From a bacterium (GTDB lineage Bacteria; BMS3Abin14): a stretch of DNA of 8,530 nt. The DNA is taken from positions 1 through 8,530 of the forward strand of contig JALHUC010000323.1 of the NCBI GenBank assembly GCA_022865845.1. Reading direction: 5' to 3'. Shown one piece after another: positions 1-6,737 of the stretch (position 1 is its first letter; the number at the start of each line of letters is the position of its first letter). The notes under the pieces are model-generated. The model made no database searches, was not told where the DNA came from, and saw only the letters and a program-made list of their open reading frames with translations. The translations under genes were made by a program, and so were the position numbers.

Positions 1-87
1 GAAGAATTAGGAAGTTGAACTATAGTAGGGCTCGCGATGAACCATTTTCGTCCTTCGTATTACGCCGTGACAAGCGAGGAGTTTATA

Positions 88-184
88 TCAGAATGTGACG
101 ATGGTGGACTGAGACAGCGGGAGATCGAAGGTAAAAAGGGACCCCCCCCGGGTTGCTTCTTACAGTTATGTTGCTGCCGTGCAG
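88..184 (-). pseudogene. C-terminal remnant of a sensor histidine kinase
   Basis: Read from 184 down to the TGA at 88-90, this stretch encodes LHGSNITVRSNPGG, followed after a one-base frame change by SLFTFDLPLSQSTIVTF and a stop. That matches the end of the HATPase_c domain of sensor kinases: the HGG-x-I-x-V-x-S strand, then the G-x-G-S-x-F-x-F-x-LPL tail. Everything before it (sensor region, DHp His box, N, G1 and F boxes) is missing and the response regulator begins directly upstream. The required frame change falls in a run of eight C on the plus strand (142-149). Seven or ten would keep the tail in one frame. The short match is distinctive but rests on about 30 residues. It cannot be functional by itself. 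Confidence 0.6.
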
Positions 185-185
185 T

Positions 186-467
186 GGCGGTGAGCATCAG
201 TATGGGTACGTAATCCATCTCACCGCGCAAACGCTGACAGATCTCCAACCCGTCCATACCAGGCAGCATGAGATCCAACACTACCAGATCGTAAGCCTGG
301 CCCTGGGCCTTGGCCAACCCCCCGATACCATCCGCAGCGATATCCACTGAATAGCCTTCATCCTCCAGGTGAAGCTTTACAAGGTGAGAGATATCCCTGT
401 CATCCTCTACCAGGAGGACCTTTTTCACATCATTTATCGCCATTTTCTCAGAAACAGGTCCCTTCAT
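186..467 (-). pseudogene. Truncated two-component response regulator (receiver domain only, incomplete)
   Basis: Residues 17-94 are a clear CheY-like receiver: KVLLVEDD (acidic pair of the phosphorylation pocket), LVVLDLMLPGMDG with phospho-acceptor Asp65, and VPILMLTA ending at the conserved Thr93 of strand 4. The domain should continue through helix 4, the conserved Lys of strand 5 and an OmpR-type DNA-binding domain. Instead, homology stops at about base 186, and the frame runs out of register through kinase-derived sequence to a stop at 60-62. Without strand 5, the Lys and an output domain it should not signal. The start is uncertain: ATG at 465-467 has no visible ribosome site, and ATG at 441-443 (MAINDVKKVLL) is equally plausible and closer to usual family length. 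It is the last of a co-directional series after tspO, 107 bp away. Confidence 0.8.
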
Positions 468-574
468 GTGGATAAGTAAAGCACACCTAAATCACGAAAA
501 TATAACAACCCTGAAGCAGACTCCATTTCCGGAATCGCTGTTTCATCCGGGTTCTGCTCTACCGCAGGTCATCA

Positions 575-1084
575 TCACCCCCCTGGACCGGCAAGACCCC
601 GGTTCAGCCACCAGATGGCACCGTTGAGTGCCGCAGCATATAGAACCCAGACCAGGTATGGAACCAGAAGCAAAGCGGCCCACCTGCTGATCCTGACAAA
701 AACAAGTGCAGTGACCAATATCAACAGCCACAACACAATGATCTCCATGAGCGCCAACCCGGGCCGACGCATTCCGAAGAAAAAAGCCGACCAGAACACG
801 TTGAAGATCAGCTGTGTAAAGAAGATCAGCAGAGCAGGCTTGACGAGGGGAGCTTCAGGTTCCCGGTTCCATACCATCCAGGCTGCCACAGCCATGGTGA
901 AATAGAGCACTGTCCAGACCGGCCCGAAGAGCCAATCGGGCGGGTTAAAGAACGGTTTTTCGAGACCTGCGTACCATCCCGAGCGGATGGCCGGCAAGGT
1001 CAGAAAACTGCTGGTAAGCTGGGCCCCCAGGCACATCACCAGAAAGACCACAAAACCGGCAGCGGACTGCAATTGCCCCTTCAT
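575..1084 (-). CDS. tspO: TspO/MBR family tryptophan-rich membrane protein
   Basis: This 169-residue protein has the length and layout of bacterial TspO: five hydrophobic segments at about 10-30, 50-72, 83-104, 110-131 and 136-160. Signature residues are intact: W37-Y38, L41-x-KP44, P48-P49-x-W51-x-FGPVW-x-x-LY (51-61), N95 with W98 in helix 3, and the C-terminal PYLVW (142-146) followed by A150 and N154. TspO proteins are inner-membrane (or outer mitochondrial) proteins that bind tetrapyrroles such as protoporphyrin IX, and in some bacteria influence oxidative stress or porphyrin handling. The exact role here is unknown. ATG at 1082-1084 is preceded by GGGAGG with a 9-base gap, a good ribosome site. 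The gene follows the second SDR gene in the same direction, separated by a hairpin block, so co-transcription may be reduced. The C-terminal tail is short and glycine-rich. Confidence 0.93.
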   Translation of the reverse strand: MKGQLQSAAGFVVFLVMCLGAQLTSSFLTLPAIRSGWYAGLEKPFFNPPDWLFGPVWTVLYFTMAVAAWMVWNREPEAPLVKPALLIFFTQLIFNVFWSAFFFGMRRPGLALMEIIVLWLLILVTALVFVRISRWAALLLVPYLVWVLYAAALNGAIWWLNRGLAGPGG

Positions 1085-1130
1085 TGTTGATACCCTCCCA
1101 AAAAGTCTTTTCGAGCTTTCTGCAGGGCGG

Positions 1131-1206
1131 TCACGCCTACGGCGTGATCCCCCGCCAGTCCCGCCGATGGCGGGACTGTTTGATGGACTTTTGCGAGTCC
1201 ATCAAA
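1131..1206. repeat. Three consecutive perfect hairpins (REP/BIME-like block)
   Basis: Three perfect inverted repeats follow one another. The first is TCACGCC/GGCGTGA (1131-1137 and 1141-1147, loop TAC). The second is CAGTCCCGCC/GGCGGGACTG (1156-1165 and 1169-1178, loop GAT). The third is TTTGATGGACT/AGTCCATCAAA (1179-1189 and 1196-1206, 6-base loop). Stems two and three abut. On the minus strand the third hairpin comes first and contains the TGA (1202-1204) of the SDR gene. A degenerate copy of CTTTTGCGAG (1188-1197) occurs as CTTTT-CGAG at 1107-1115, so the block may be a repeat unit with related ends. No T-run follows the stems, so a simple intrinsic terminator is not evident. Transcript stabilisation or attenuation before tspO is possible. 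Confidence 0.75.
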
Positions 1207-2671
1207 CTTCACACTCCTTTTTGTTGCGTTCTATGGTCCTGACGATCCCGTTGAACATGCCGTTAAAGACCAGGTAATGGAAAGGATAGACAAGGTACCA
1301 GTAAACCCTCCCCCATAAACCTATGGGATCGAAAACAAGGGTCATACGGACTTCGGCGCCTACCTCGTGAGGCCCCACTTCGAAATGGAGCCAGGCGCGC
1401 CCCGACATCTTCATCTCCGCGAAAAGAAGGAGAAGGCGGTTAGGGACGAACTTCTCCACACGCCAGAAATCGATGGCATCGCCTACCCTGATGTCGCAAG
1501 GGTCCCTGCGCCCCCTGCGCAGGCCGACGCCGCCCATAAAACGGTCCATGGCCCCCCTTATCTTCCACATCCAGTTGTAAGCATACCACCCGTGTTCTCC
1601 CCCCACACACTGGATGGGGGCGAACACCTCCTCAGGAGAATAGGGCAGGATCCGGTGATAGGAATCGACCCGCCTGGCGCCGAAGGGCAGACCCCACCAG
1701 TGATGTCCCGGGATGATGTCGGGAAGCGCGTCGGACCAGTGCGTCTCGGCGAACTGATGATCTTCCTTGGCCATAGCCCTCGACATGGCCTCCGTCAGCC
1801 CCATGGGCCTGACGGAAAAAACCTCCAGTGCCTTCGGGTCCTGAACTATGCTCTCGCTCCTGACCCCCACGATGAGCTGGCGCCCCACCTTGAAATAAAG
1901 GGGGGTTAAAAGGGACAGCCAGTGACTGGACAGGTGTGGTGTGAGGAGGGGGAAGGGAATGATAAGGCGGCGCAATCCCCTCTGGCAGGCGTACTCTTTC
2001 ATGATGCCCTCGTAGGAGGATCTGTCCGCCCCGCCGATCTCGTAGATCGTATTTTCAGGTTCCGGCCGGTCCAGGGCCTCGATGAGATATTCGAGTACAT
2101 CTTCAACTGCTATGGGCTGGGCCCTGGACCTTACCCAGCGGGGGGTTGCCATGACGGGCAGACGCTCCACCAATCCCCTCACCATTTCATAGGAAAGGCT
2201 CCCCGAGCCGATGATAATAGAAGCCTGGAACTCTATGGTGGGCACCCCCGATTCCCGCAGGGTGCGGCCTACCTCCTGGCGGCTGGCAAAATGGGGCGAC
2301 AGCTCCTCTCCCCGCCCCAGGCTCCCAAGGTAGATGATCTGACTGACGTTGGCCGTAAGAGCGGCCTTCCCGAAGTTTGACGCCGCCTGCCGGTCCTTTT
2401 CCTCATAATCCCCTCCCCCTCCAAAGGAGTGAACGAGGTAATAAGCTGTGTGCACTCCATCCAGGGCATTTTCCAGCGATTCGGGGTCGAGGACGTCTCC
2501 GCGGACGATCTCTGTTCCGGGTTCGACACGGGAGCGCATATAGATTGGATGGCGTTCGAGGCACCGGACCCTCTCTCCCCTGTCCTCGATTTCTGAGAGG
2601 AGCCGTCCCCCTATGTATCCAGAGGCACCGGTCAGGAGAATGAGAGGTTTTTCTTCCATGTCAGATATCAT
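1202..2671 (-). CDS. SDR-family NAD(P)-binding protein with C-terminal DUF2867 domain (paralog 2)
   Basis: This 489-residue protein begins with a Rossmann fold of the atypical/extended SDR type: ILLTGASGYIGG at 11-22 is the GxxGxxG dinucleotide loop, and RCLERHP (36-42) after strand 2 places an Arg where NADP-preferring enzymes have one. Further SDR landmarks are the acidic GDVLD (58-62), AYYLVHS (76-82) and IIYLGSLG (112-119). The catalytic YxxxK is not seen; HxxxR (127-131) sits in its place. Residues from about 320 to the end match DUF2867: GGEHGWYAYNWMW (357-369), GLRRGRRDP (383-391), DFWRVEKFVPNRLLLLF (401-417). Proteins of this YbjT-like architecture are mostly uncharacterised, so no substrate is assigned. 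The start is ATG at 2669-2671, with a weak AGGA upstream; ATG at 2657-2659 is an alternative. It is a close paralog of the gene at 2843-4321. Its stop lies inside a hairpin. Confidence 0.88.
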   Translation of the reverse strand: MISDMEEKPLILLTGASGYIGGRLLSEIEDRGERVRCLERHPIYMRSRVEPGTEIVRGDVLDPESLENALDGVHTAYYLVHSFGGGGDYEEKDRQAASNFGKAALTANVSQIIYLGSLGRGEELSPHFASRQEVGRTLRESGVPTIEFQASIIIGSGSLSYEMVRGLVERLPVMATPRWVRSRAQPIAVEDVLEYLIEALDRPEPENTIYEIGGADRSSYEGIMKEYACQRGLRRLIIPFPLLTPHLSSHWLSLLTPLYFKVGRQLIVGVRSESIVQDPKALEVFSVRPMGLTEAMSRAMAKEDHQFAETHWSDALPDIIPGHHWWGLPFGARRVDSYHRILPYSPEEVFAPIQCVGGEHGWYAYNWMWKIRGAMDRFMGGVGLRRGRRDPCDIRVGDAIDFWRVEKFVPNRLLLLFAEMKMSGRAWLHFEVGPHEVGAEVRMTLVFDPIGLWGRVYWYLVYPFHYLVFNGMFNGIVRTIERNKKECEV

Positions 2672-2842
2672 TAGGACAGCTTCTTTCCTGCTACAAGGAG
2701 CTACAGCGCTCCGCCTGACCTGCTCCAGACGGGGACCTTACAGGATGCTCCGTTATGAAAGATCGACTCAATACCTGTGCAAAACTGATCACAGGGAAAA
2801 AAGGGACCGGAAAAGGCGAAAATGACTGCGAAAGGCCCCTTT

Positions 2843-4321
2843 TCAGTTCACCATGGATTCTTTCCTTTTACGCTCGACAGCCTTGATAATGCCTTTGAGC
2901 ATGCTGTTGAACACAAAATAGTGGTAGGGAGACGCTATGTACCAGTTTAGCCTTCCCCAGATGCCCTTGGGATCGAAGACAGCCGTTATACGAACCTCTG
3001 ATCCCTCCTCATGGGGAGCCACCTCGAAATAGGTCCACGCGCGCCCGGGAAGCTCCAGTTCCGAGAACAACAGAAGAAGGCGGTTGGGGATGAACTTTTC
3101 CACCCGCCAGAAATCAATGGCGTCGCCCACACGAAGATCGACCGGATCCCGCCGTCCCCTGCGCAGCCCCACTCCTCCCAACCAGCGGTCAAGGGTTCCC
3201 CTGATCCACCACAGCCATTTGTAGGCGTACCACCCGTGCTCTCCCCCGATACACTGGATCGGGGAAAAAACCTCCGAGGGAGGATACCTTGTAATCTTGA
3301 TGTAGGAGTCCACCCGGCGATGCCCGAAGCCGACTCCCCACAGATGGAGATCGCTCTTGCTGCTGGCAAGGGCATCGGACCAGTGGGTGGCCACGAACTG
3401 CTGATCTTCGTTCCTAATGGCCCTTGAGATGGCTTCCGCAAGGCCCCTCGGCCTGACTGAGAAAGCTTCCATGGCTGACGTATCCATAACCACGCTGTCG
3501 CTCTTGACCGAAGCCACCAGTTTGCGACCCACAGTAAAATAAAGAGGCGTAACCAGAGCCATCCAGTAGCTCGCTGCCTCGGGTGTAAAGAAAGGGACCG
3601 GGATCATGATCCTGCGAAGTTTTCTCTGTTTCCCGTATTCCTTCATGATCCCTTCGTAGGACACCTTGTCCTTTCCACCGATCTCGAATACGGCGCTTCC
3701 TTCCAGAGGCAGGTCCATCGCCTCCAACAGGTATTGGATGACATCTTCCACGGCGATGGGCTGGGCCAATGATCTAACCCACTTGGGTGTGATCATGAGG
3801 GGAAGGCGCTCAACCAGCGTCCTGACCATTTCGAAGGAAAGGCTCCCCGAGCCGATTATGATGGAAGCTCGAAACTCAACCGTGGAGACTCCACTTTCCC
3901 TGAGGATACAGCCTACCTCCAGGCGACTGCGAAGATGTGATGACAGGCATTCCCCATGGGCCAGACCTCCCAGATAGATGATCCGCTTGACGCCGGACAG
4001 GCGGGCGGCTTCAGCGAAGTTATTGGCCGCCTGGCGGTCCCGCTCCTCAAAATCCACGCCAGAACCCATGGAATGTACGAGATAGTAAGCCGTGTGGACA
4101 CCATACAGAGCCGCGCGAACAGAACCGGAGTCCAGCAGGTCGCCATAGACCACTTCCGTCCCCGGTCCGACCCGAGGCTGGAGGTACGAAGGATGTCTGA
4201 CCGCACACCGGACACGCTCGCCCGCCTCCTCAAGGAGGAGAAGTAGCCTGCCACCGATATAGCCGGAAGCACCGGTGATAAGGATCACCCGTTCATCCTG
4301 GACCCGGCTGTCAGTTATCAC
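2843..4321 (-). CDS. SDR-family NAD(P)-binding protein with C-terminal DUF2867 domain (paralog 1)
   Basis: This 492-residue protein aligns end to end with the next gene downstream (1202-2671), about two thirds identical by eye, so the pair is a tandem duplication. ILITGASGYIGG (13-24) is the nucleotide-binding loop and RCAVRHP (38-44) carries a probable NADP-selecting Arg. The expected YxxxK is replaced by HxxxR (129-133), as in the paralog. The DUF2867 half includes GGEHGWYAYKWLW (359-371), GLRRGRRDP (385-393) and DFWRVEKFIPNRLLLLF (403-419). The start is GTG at 4319-4321, overlapping the last 11 bp of corA. No in-frame ATG lies before the nucleotide loop, so this start is well constrained, and the overlap implies translational coupling. 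Function is unknown; an oxidoreductase, isomerase or NADP-sensing role is inferred from the fold only. The 171 bp after its stop show no convincing terminator. Confidence 0.88.
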   Translation of the reverse strand: MITDSRVQDERVILITGASGYIGGRLLLLLEEAGERVRCAVRHPSYLQPRVGPGTEVVYGDLLDSGSVRAALYGVHTAYYLVHSMGSGVDFEERDRQAANNFAEAARLSGVKRIIYLGGLAHGECLSSHLRSRLEVGCILRESGVSTVEFRASIIIGSGSLSFEMVRTLVERLPLMITPKWVRSLAQPIAVEDVIQYLLEAMDLPLEGSAVFEIGGKDKVSYEGIMKEYGKQRKLRRIMIPVPFFTPEAASYWMALVTPLYFTVGRKLVASVKSDSVVMDTSAMEAFSVRPRGLAEAISRAIRNEDQQFVATHWSDALASSKSDLHLWGVGFGHRRVDSYIKITRYPPSEVFSPIQCIGGEHGWYAYKWLWWIRGTLDRWLGGVGLRRGRRDPVDLRVGDAIDFWRVEKFIPNRLLLLFSELELPGRAWTYFEVAPHEEGSEVRITAVFDPKGIWGRLNWYIASPYHYFVFNSMLKGIIKAVERKRKESMVN

Positions 4322-5438
4322 GGTCCCGTTTTCTCCCGGGGGATCCCAGCCAGCCTCTCCGGCGGAAAAACAGCGCCATGGCTCCTCCTATGACGGCGAT
4401 GATCGCCCAGAAGAACAGATAGCCGTATCTCCAGTTCAGCTCAGGCATGTTCCACGGAGAGGCATCCGGGTTAAAGTTCATCCCGTAGATCCCCGCGAAA
4501 AAGGTCAGGGGAATAAAGATCGTGGCAATAATGGTCAGAACCTTCATGATCTCGTTCATTCGGTTACTCACCGAGGAAAGGTAGAATTCCATCAGACCGG
4601 ACGCCATGTCCCTGTAGCTTTCCACCATGTCGATGATCTGTATAACATGATCATAACAGTCCCTGAGGTACAGGTTGGTCTCTGGCTGAACAAAATCGCT
4701 CTCTCGCATGAGGCTGTTGACGGTTTCCCTCGTAGGCCACACGGTGCGCCTTACCTCCAGCAGATCCCTTTTGACCCTGTGAATAGAGGAGACGGTCTGA
4801 CTGTCGGGTTTTTCCAGGATGGAGTCCTCCAGCGTCTCCAGTTTCTCCCCATAATCCTCCAGAACCGGGAACCATCCGTCGATTACGGCATCCAGGATGG
4901 CGTAGGCGAGATAGTCGGCACCTGACCGCCTGATCCTCCCCTTCCCTTTCCTGATCCTGTCTCTCACCGGATCGAGGCAGTCACCCACCCTCTCCTGAAA
5001 GGTCACGATGAAGCCGTCGCCAAGAAAGATGCTCAGCTGCTCTGTTTCCAGGACCCCGTTTAAAATGGAAGCCATCCTGGCGACAACAAAGAGGTTATTG
5101 TCGTACACATCGACCTTGGAGCGTTGGTGCACGTGAACGACATCTTCGAGGGCAAGCTTGTGGATCTGAAATATTTCCGCCAGCTCCAGGAGGATGGCGC
5201 TGTCTCCCAGGCCATCCACGTTAATCCAGGTCAACGGCCAGGCTTCCATAAAGGCAGAAAGCTCCGTGGTTTCCGTTATCTCTTTCTCTTCCATCTCCTC
5301 CGGGGAATAACCGATGATGTGGATCTTTGGAAAGGGAGCTCCGGGATCGACCTCAAGGGTTCCGGGAACGGCCCCCGGGAGGGTCTGACGGCGAAAAACC
5401 GTTCGTTTCTCTTGTCCTGTTTTTCTATGATTGCCCAT
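4311..5438 (-). CDS. corA: CorA-family magnesium/cobalt channel
   Basis: CorA forms a homopentameric inner-membrane channel for Mg2+ (also Co2+ and Ni2+), with a large cytosolic N-terminal funnel and two C-terminal transmembrane helices. Numbered from the chosen start, residues 299-319 are TM1, ending in the selectivity motif YGMNF (318-322). The periplasmic loop has MPEL, and W-RYGY leads into TM2 (about 340-359), followed by the usual basic tail. The length, 375 residues, is typical. I chose ATG at 5436-5438 because GGAG (5446-5449) lies 7 bases upstream. The frame stays open to 5501, but the upstream ATGs there lack a ribosome site and add an odd hydrophobic lead (MPVGIASWAI). It is the first gene of the minus-strand series, overlaps the SDR gene by 11 bp, and is divergent from mscS. 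Confidence 0.93.
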   Translation of the reverse strand: MGNHRKTGQEKRTVFRRQTLPGAVPGTLEVDPGAPFPKIHIIGYSPEEMEEKEITETTELSAFMEAWPLTWINVDGLGDSAILLELAEIFQIHKLALEDVVHVHQRSKVDVYDNNLFVVARMASILNGVLETEQLSIFLGDGFIVTFQERVGDCLDPVRDRIRKGKGRIRRSGADYLAYAILDAVIDGWFPVLEDYGEKLETLEDSILEKPDSQTVSSIHRVKRDLLEVRRTVWPTRETVNSLMRESDFVQPETNLYLRDCYDHVIQIIDMVESYRDMASGLMEFYLSSVSNRMNEIMKVLTIIATIFIPLTFFAGIYGMNFNPDASPWNMPELNWRYGYLFFWAIIAVIGGAMALFFRRRGWLGSPGRKRDRDN

Positions 5439-5445
5439 AGACTCT

Positions 5446-5449
5446 CTCC
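5446..5449 (-). promoter_or_regulatory. Ribosome binding site deciding the corA start
   Basis: The minus strand reads GGGGAGAG here, with GGAG at 5446-5449, 7 bases before the ATG at 5436-5438. Neither the ATG at 5451-5453 nor the one at 5499-5501 has a comparable purine run. This supports a 375-residue CorA rather than the longest open frame of 396. Confidence 0.65.
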
Positions 5450-5499
5450 CCATTGTCACGACCAGACAGCATATTGCCCATGAGGCGATTCCCACGGGC

Positions 5500-5512
5500 A
5501 CAATATTATTGT
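5500..5512. promoter_or_regulatory. 13-bp perfect palindrome, candidate operator in the corA/mscS spacer
   Basis: ACAATA-T-TATTGT is a perfect inverted repeat with one central base. It sits about 60 bp upstream of the corA ATG and about 77 bp upstream of the mscS ATG, and overlaps the proposed mscS -35. AT-rich odd palindromes of this kind are common regulator sites, but no specific regulator can be named. Chance occurrence in AT-rich sequence is possible. Confidence 0.4.
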
Positions 5513-5538
5513 ATCATGACAAATCAATGCAACATAAT
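5509..5538 (+). promoter_or_regulatory. Possible sigma70-type promoter for mscS
   Basis: CATAAT (5533-5538) matches five of six positions of the -10 consensus. TTGTAT (5509-5514) is a weak -35 with 18-bp spacing. Transcription would start near 5545, leaving a leader of about 45 bases that contains the AGAGGC/GCCTCT stem. Inferred from consensus only. Confidence 0.3.
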
Positions 5539-5558
5539 CCCGCAAGATTCAGACAATT

Positions 5559-5573
5559 AGAGGCAATGCCTCT
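5559..5573. promoter_or_regulatory. 15-bp perfect palindrome abutting the mscS ribosome binding site
   Basis: AGAGGCA-A-TGCCTCT is perfectly symmetric. As RNA it can form a 6-bp stem (AGAGGC/GCCTCT) with loop AAT, ending one base before the AAGGGA ribosome site (5575-5580) of mscS. It could be a protein operator or a small leader hairpin affecting mscS translation. Neither can be chosen from sequence alone. Confidence 0.4.
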
Positions 5574-5588
5574 GAAGGGAAAGATCTG

Positions 5589-6680
5589 ATGCCCCAAATA
5601 GATGAACTTGGCGCCTGGTTAGTCCCTGCCCTGTTTTTGTCCGGGGGCCTGCTCCTGGGCATAGTGGCTGAAAAGGTCATTCTCCCGTTACTGCTCAAGG
5701 CTTCCAAGAGAGTTCACCTGGATTCAGCAAGTCTCGTCATGCGCTCCATCAAGGGGATGCTCATCCTGTGGGGTTTCCTGGCGGGTATGATGGGTGCTCT
5801 TTCGGCAATTGCTCTGAAACCTGATGTCGCCAGATTCCTGGGACACGTCCCGGTGGTCCTTTTTCTGTTTTCACTGACGGTGGTCCTTGCCAGGATTTCC
5901 ATTGGCCTGTTCGATCTCCAGGCCAGAAAAGGCAAAGGTGACACACCCACAATCTCCCTTTTCGGGAACCTGATAAAGCTGGCTGTCTATATCCTCGGGA
6001 TCCTGGTCATTCTTCAATCACTTGGGATCTCAATTACTCCGGTCCTGACGGCTCTGGGGGTTGGTGGTCTTGCGGTGGCCCTCGCCCTTCAGGAAACCCT
6101 CTCAAACCTTTTTGCAGGCCTCCAGATCATCGCTGCCCGGCAGATCAAGCCGGGAGATTACATCCATCTTGAAACCGGGGAAGAAGGGTATGTCGCCGAC
6201 GTGACCTGGCGCAACACGACCATACGGGCTATCGCCAACAACATGATCATCGTTCCTAATTCCAAGCTGGCCTCGACCATCCTCACCAACTTTCATCACC
6301 CCGTGAAGGATCTGCTGGTGTACGTCAATGTGGGTGTCCACTACGACAGCGATCTGGAGCACGTTGAACGAGTGACCATCGAGGTGGCCGAAGAGGCCCA
6401 GGCCGCGGTGGAAGGCGCCAAAAGGGACCACAAACCAAAGGTTCGCTACAACGAGTTCGGCGACTCAGGTATAATTTTCAGGGTCATCCTTGCCGCAGAT
6501 GAGTTCTACGACAGCTACGAACTTACCCACCAGTTCATCAAGCGCCTGAAGGGAAGATATGATGAGGAGGGGATAACCATCCCGTTCAACATGGTGACCC
6601 TGGATATCCCGGACAATCCCAGGTTGATTGTTAATTTGGCGAAGGATGTATCGGATACGACAGAAAACCTGTCTGATTAA
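5589..6680 (+). CDS. MscS-family small-conductance mechanosensitive channel
   Basis: MscS proteins are homoheptameric inner-membrane channels that open under membrane tension and release solutes on hypo-osmotic shock. This 363-residue protein has hydrophobic segments at about 10-34, 55-76, 86-107 and 127-146, then the pore helix region 150-181 with the Gly/Ala-rich ALGVGGLAVALALQETLSNL (155-174). The beta domain follows: PGDYIHLETGEEGYVADVTW (188-207), then TTIRAIANNMIIVPNSKL (210-227), both hallmark MscS motifs. The remaining alpha/beta domain ends at about residue 342 (IPFNMVTLDI). It has one or two more N-terminal helices than E. coli MscS and resembles YbdG/YnaI-type mid-size members. ATG at 5589 is preceded by AAGGGA with 8-base spacing. 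It is transcribed away from corA, and pairing two ion or osmotic channels around one spacer suggests joint envelope control (inference). Confidence 0.94.
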   Translation: MPQIDELGAWLVPALFLSGGLLLGIVAEKVILPLLLKASKRVHLDSASLVMRSIKGMLILWGFLAGMMGALSAIALKPDVARFLGHVPVVLFLFSLTVVLARISIGLFDLQARKGKGDTPTISLFGNLIKLAVYILGILVILQSLGISITPVLTALGVGGLAVALALQETLSNLFAGLQIIAARQIKPGDYIHLETGEEGYVADVTWRNTTIRAIANNMIIVPNSKLASTILTNFHHPVKDLLVYVNVGVHYDSDLEHVERVTIEVAEEAQAAVEGAKRDHKPKVRYNEFGDSGIIFRVILAADEFYDSYELTHQFIKRLKGRYDEEGITIPFNMVTLDIPDNPRLIVNLAKDVSDTTENLSD

Positions 6681-6737
6681 AACCAGGAATCTGAATCCAA
6701 GCTTATAACTCACTTGTCCTAAATGCGATTAAAGCAT

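Noticed and set aside
1..87. Small minus-strand open frame MVHREPYYSSTS after the kinase remnant
   Set aside because: It is only 12 codons, with no homology or context, near the window edge; chance is sufficient.
1367..1909. Long plus-strand open frame (180 residues) antisense to the second SDR gene, resembling the plus-strand frame at 3011-3427 antisense to the first
   Set aside because: The similarity of the two antisense frames follows from the sense genes being paralogs. Both are Pro/His/Arg-rich with no domain and no good ribosome site, so they are shadows.
2672..2842. Promoter (TTGCAC...CATAAC) and terminator (AAAGGCCCCTTT at 2831-2842) between the two SDR genes
   Set aside because: The promoter spacing is 19 bp with weak boxes, and the palindrome leaves only a 5-bp stem with a 2-base loop and no T-run, so neither is supportable.
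4275..4925. 216-residue plus-strand open frame across corA and the SDR start
   Set aside because: It is antisense to well-supported CorA coding sequence including the GMN region, and its own translation has no recognisable domain.
5439..5501. Extended CorA N-terminus starting at 5501
   Set aside because: Upstream ATGs lack a ribosome site and the extra residues do not resemble CorA; GGAG at 5446-5449 fits the ATG at 5438.
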